DNA of 6,866 nt from Methanocorpusculum sp. (lineage in GTDB: Archaea > Halobacteriota > Methanomicrobia > Methanomicrobiales > Methanocorpusculaceae): NCBI GenBank assembly GCA_029987395.1, contig DALTVX010000078.1, positions 1 through 6,866 on the forward strand, written 5' to 3'. A program made the translations under genes and the position numbers. Numbering within the stretch: position 1 is the stretch's first letter; each line of letters begins with the position of its first letter. Under the pieces are notes generated by a model. That model was not told where the DNA came from. It saw only the letters and a list, made by a program, of their open reading frames with translations, and searched no databases. Below, in pieces: positions 6,170 through 6,866 of the stretch.

Positions 6170-6198
6170 TGAGATGCAGAGTGTTACACCGCATCTCA
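6170..6198 (-). terminator. Hairpin just downstream of tRNA-Thr
   Basis: On the minus strand TGAGATGC (6198-6191) pairs perfectly with GCATCTCA (6177-6170) around a 13-base loop that itself has a 3-bp GTG/CAC pairing. It starts 4 bases after the tRNA discriminator and is followed shortly by a T4 run. It may act as a terminator or as a 3' trailer structure removed during tRNA maturation. Confidence 0.45.
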
Positions 6199-6201
6199 TG
6201 A

Positions 6202-6275
6202 AGCCTCAGGCGAGAATTGAACTCGCGACCTGCTGATTACAAATCAGCCGCTATGCCGGGCTAAGCCACTGAGGC
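6202..6275 (-). tRNA. tRNA-Thr (TGT)
   Basis: On the minus strand the acceptor GCCTCAG (6275-6269) pairs with CTGAGGC (6209-6203), and the discriminator is T (6202), usual for archaeal tRNA-Thr. The anticodon arm is GCTGA-TTTGTAA-TCAGC, giving anticodon TGT for ACA codons. The T arm is GCGAG-TTCAATT-CTCGC (6226-6210). The D stem has three pairs, GCT/AGC. No CCA and no intron are encoded. It lies 64 bases downstream of the ferritin-like gene on the same strand, so read-through is possible, but upstream TATA-like sequences suggest its own promoter. Confidence 0.96.
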
Positions 6276-6288
6276 ACAAAAAGTGCTC

Positions 6289-6318
6289 TTAAATATAGGG
6301 CACAGGAGTTATAATAGT
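6289..6318 (-). promoter_or_regulatory. Candidate TATA boxes for tRNA-Thr
   Basis: Two A/T-rich boxes lie upstream on the minus strand: CTATTATAAC (6318-6309), which predicts a start near 6288 and a leader of about 13 bases, and CTATATTTAA (6298-6289), which is a better TATA match but would start inside the tRNA. The first spacing fits better. Confidence 0.4.
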
Positions 6319-6339
6319 TTACGAAAAGAGATGAAGGAT

Positions 6340-6648
6340 TTATTGTCCCTTCAGTTTCTCGATCAGTTCCTTGACTTCAGTCGCCCCTTCTTTGTAGTAG
6401 ATGGATTCCTTCGGGTCGAGTTCGTATAAAAGTTTGAGAAACTCACCTGCGTGGACTTTTTCTTCGTTGGCGATGTCTTCTAGGATCTCGATCGCAAGTT
6501 TGTTGTCTATTGACTCAGCAAGCTGCTGATAGAGCTGAATAGCTTCAAATTCAGCTGAGATCATAAATCGGATGGCACGCACAAGTTCATCATGCGTGAG
6601 TTTACGACCATTTTTTAATCCGGCAAAAGGATTTCCAAAATCTGGCAT
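6340..6648 (-). CDS. Ferritin-like protein resembling encapsulin-associated ferritin (EncFtn-like)
   Basis: A 102-residue, mostly helical protein. It aligns by eye with the ferritin-like domain fused to the Pyrococcus furiosus encapsulin and with Rhodospirillum rubrum EncFtn. AEFEAIQLYQQ (32-42) and NEEKVHAGEFLKLL (61-74) supply E33, E63 and H66, matching EncFtn ferroxidase residues E32, E62 and H65; Y40 matches Y39. EncFtn proteins dimerise to build one iron site from two short chains, which fits the small size. The N-terminus MPDFGNPFAGLKNGRKLT precedes the helices and has no obvious signal peptide. ATG 6648 is chosen because this N-terminus looks family-like and it lies about 28 bases after the predicted transcription start; the ribosome site is weak. 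No encapsulin shell gene is in the window. Databases may call it rubrerythrin-like; iron oxidation or storage is an inference. Confidence 0.78.
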   Translation of the reverse strand: MPDFGNPFAGLKNGRKLTHDELVRAIRFMISAEFEAIQLYQQLAESIDNKLAIEILEDIANEEKVHAGEFLKLLYELDPKESIYYKEGATEVKELIEKLKGQ

Positions 6649-6696
6649 AGAATTATGTACCGCTTCTAAACTAATAAAGGTAAAGGTATGATATGC

Positions 6697-6707
6697 AATA
6701 TAAAAAT
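6697..6707 (-). promoter_or_regulatory. TATA-box promoter of the ferritin-like gene
   Basis: On the minus strand ATTTTTATATT is centred 54 bases upstream of ATG 6648 and predicts a start near 6676, within the A/T-rich leader. A short repeated motif ACCTTT/ACCTTT (6675-6687) overlaps the predicted start and could bind a regulator, though this is speculative. Confidence 0.55.
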
Positions 6708-6719
6708 TCACAGGATTTC

Positions 6720-6790
6720 TTTTTCTTTTCTTCTTTGATGTATACAGGATACCTCACGGTACCCGGATAAAACAAAGAAGAAACAAAAAA
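6720..6790. repeat. Interrupted inverted repeat (possible cruciform or RNA hairpin)
   Basis: TTTCTTCTTTG (6727-6737) is the exact reverse complement of 6773-6783. After two mismatches, a further five T:A pairs (6720-6724 with 6786-6790) extend the stem. Inside the 35-base loop TACC-TCAC-GGTA (6750-6761) forms a small hairpin that two G:C pairs lengthen past one mismatch. It lies upstream of the ferritin-like gene in non-coding sequence. The long arms are pyrimidine-rich on one side and purine-rich on the other. Confidence 0.5.
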
Positions 6791-6850
6791 ACATAGCTAA
6801 CACTCATAAACAAAAAAACACAAAATACAAAACATCGTAAAACAATAAAA
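6773..6850. other. A-rich non-coding tract with a 13-base direct repeat
   Basis: The plus strand is nearly all A and C with few G or T. AAACAAAAAAACA occurs at 6781-6793 and again at 6808-6820. Read on the minus strand this gives two T7 tracts plus several T4 runs, consistent with a termination region for a minus-strand gene beyond the window. Read on the plus strand it could be an unstructured leader: G6TG at 6851-6858 looks like a strong ribosome binding site a few bases before the window ends. No coding frame is supported. Confidence 0.4.
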
Positions 6851-6866
6851 GGGGGGTGCAGCGTTG

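Noticed and set aside
6649..6711. 21-residue N-terminal extension of the ferritin-like protein
   Set aside because: It would place the start codon upstream of the predicted transcription start and over the TATA box; ATG 6648 gives a family-like N-terminus.
6781..6820. Possible CRISPR-like repeats in the A-rich tract
   Set aside because: There are only two 13-base copies of low-complexity sequence, with no regular spacers and no cas genes in the window.

Overview
The window looks like part of a euryarchaeal genome, most likely a methanogen of the order Methanomicrobiales; a Methanocorpusculum-like organism is my guess from the protein sequences and cannot be verified here. The archaeal evidence is: a tRNA-Trp gene with an intron that carries box C/D guide elements, tRNAs without an encoded CCA end, archaeal-type UMP kinase and phosphopantetheine adenylyltransferase, TATA-box promoters, GGTG-type ribosome binding sites and T-rich termination tracts.

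Layout. Positions 1-120 hold the 3' part of tRNA-Trp: the rest of its intron with a C/D guide RNA, then the 3' exon. A 247-base gap follows. pyrH (UMP kinase, 368-1075) comes next and appears to be its own unit. tRNA-Pro(TGG) at 1153-1227 is followed after only six T residues by nth (endonuclease III). nth opens a run of four plus-strand genes joined by short overlaps: nth, a 14-helix-type MFS exporter, coaD, and a split-barrel flavoprotein of the PNPOx/Nim type. This block meets the minus-strand fhs gene (formate-tetrahydrofolate ligase) end to end with six bases between the stop codons.

Upstream of fhs lies a clear TATA promoter. Further right, still on the minus strand, are tRNA-Thr(TGT) with a hairpin just beyond its 3' end, and a 102-residue ferritin-like protein resembling encapsulin-associated ferritins. 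The last 150 bases have no gene I can support. They contain an interrupted inverted repeat and a strongly A-rich tract with a 13-base direct repeat, ending in a G6 run at the window edge.

How the genes work together: pyrH (pyrimidine nucleotides), coaD (CoA) and fhs (C1-folate) are housekeeping biosynthesis; nth repairs oxidised pyrimidines; the flavoprotein and the ferritin-like protein suggest redox or iron handling. No CRISPR array, insertion sequence, phage gene or defence system is visible. The points most worth a second look are the tRNA-Trp intron guide, where guide and target both carry a changed base at position 39; the tRNA-Pro/nth junction; the ferritin-like gene without a visible encapsulin; and the structured, A-rich right end.
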